From Burkholderiales bacterium (GTDB taxonomy: Bacteria; Pseudomonadota; Gammaproteobacteria; Burkholderiales; Burkholderiaceae_C): 34,744 nucleotides of DNA. The position numbers and the translations under genes are program-made. Positions 34,583 through 34,744 of this stretch are shown one piece after another; within the stretch, counting starts at the first letter, position 1; each line of letters opens with the position of its first letter. Under the pieces are notes generated by a model that searched no databases, had not been told where the DNA came from, and saw only the letters and a program-made list of their open reading frames with translations. The stretch is taken from contig CANFXR010000020.1 in NCBI GenBank assembly GCA_947451035.1, forward strand, positions 1 through 34,744, in the 5' to 3' direction.

Positions 34583-34744
34583 AGGCGACGGGGCGGGCTG
34601 AGGGAAATGGCCGGCGCCACGAACGCGTACGACGGTTTGTAAAATCGATTATCCATGAGGGTCTGGCTGCGGCCGCTTTCGGTTCACTCGGAGTTTCCGG
34701 ACTCGATTTCCTTGCCTCCCTTTTCTGACACGAGCCCGCCATGA
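34583..34744. promoter_or_regulatory. Divergent region upstream of lptD and start of the next gene
   Basis: TAAAAT (34640-34645) is a possible plus-strand -10, and TACAAA on the opposite strand overlaps it; no clear -35 accompanies either. The window ends in ATGA, with ATG 34741-34743 probably the start of the next plus-strand gene. A 29-codon frame from ATG 34655 ends on the overlapping TGA and looks like chance. Confidence 0.3.

Noticed and set aside
34655-34744. 29-codon open frame at the right edge
   Set aside because: No ribosome-binding site or recognisable protein character; the ATG at 34741 is a more likely gene start.

Overview
The window is GC-rich chromosomal DNA from a betaproteobacterium, most likely Burkholderiales of the Rubrivivax/Leptothrix/Methylibium type. 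This rests on gene content and order (hpf-ptsN-hprK; fur opposite bamE-dapB; an exbB/exbD pair-leuS-lptE-holA; maeB opposite thiL-pgpA-pncC; lptD-surA-rsmA), not on any database match. I saw no tRNA, rRNA, CRISPR array, insertion sequence or phage gene.

Region A (1-11914) is the accessory-looking and most interesting part. On the minus strand a MerR-type regulator with a cobalamin-binding domain (CarH/LitR type) is followed by a 58-residue DUF2256 zinc-ribbon-like protein and an iron-sulfur cryptochrome/photolyase, joined by ATGA overlaps. A ferritin-like gene, cut by the window edge, lies beyond. Divergently, across about 130 bp, runs a ten-gene plus-strand block: exported glutathione peroxidase, FAD amine-oxidase-like protein, DUF1365, cyclopropane-fatty-acid synthase-type methyltransferase, exported chalcone-isomerase-like protein, MelB-type MFS transporter, DUF3833 lipoprotein, SDR, NTF2/SnoaL-like protein and a renalase-like FAD protein. 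Several junctions overlap by 4-8 bases. My reading is a light- or singlet-oxygen-responsive programme combining DNA photorepair, peroxide detoxification and fatty-acid or membrane remodelling. Related gene sets are known under ECF sigma/ChrR control; here a B12 photoreceptor is the adjacent regulator.

Region B (11943-28659) is mostly housekeeping: an MFS transporter, CorA, HPF, the nitrogen-PTS genes ptsN and hprK, Fur, BamE, DapB, an ExbB/ExbD-type pair, LeuS, LptE, HolA, PncC, PgpA, ThiL and the two-domain malic enzyme MaeB. The corA-hpf interval carries a long inverted repeat and a smaller one.

Region C (28660-29945) is a small island: a secreted barnase-family ribonuclease and its barstar-family inhibitor, ending in a near-perfect 18-bp inverted repeat that starts in the barstar stop codon, followed by an unrecognised coding remnant.

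Region D (29946-34744) is the minus-strand envelope operon lptD-surA-rsmA, without the pdxA that sits between surA and rsmA in many proteobacteria. The window ends at the likely start codon of a divergent gene.
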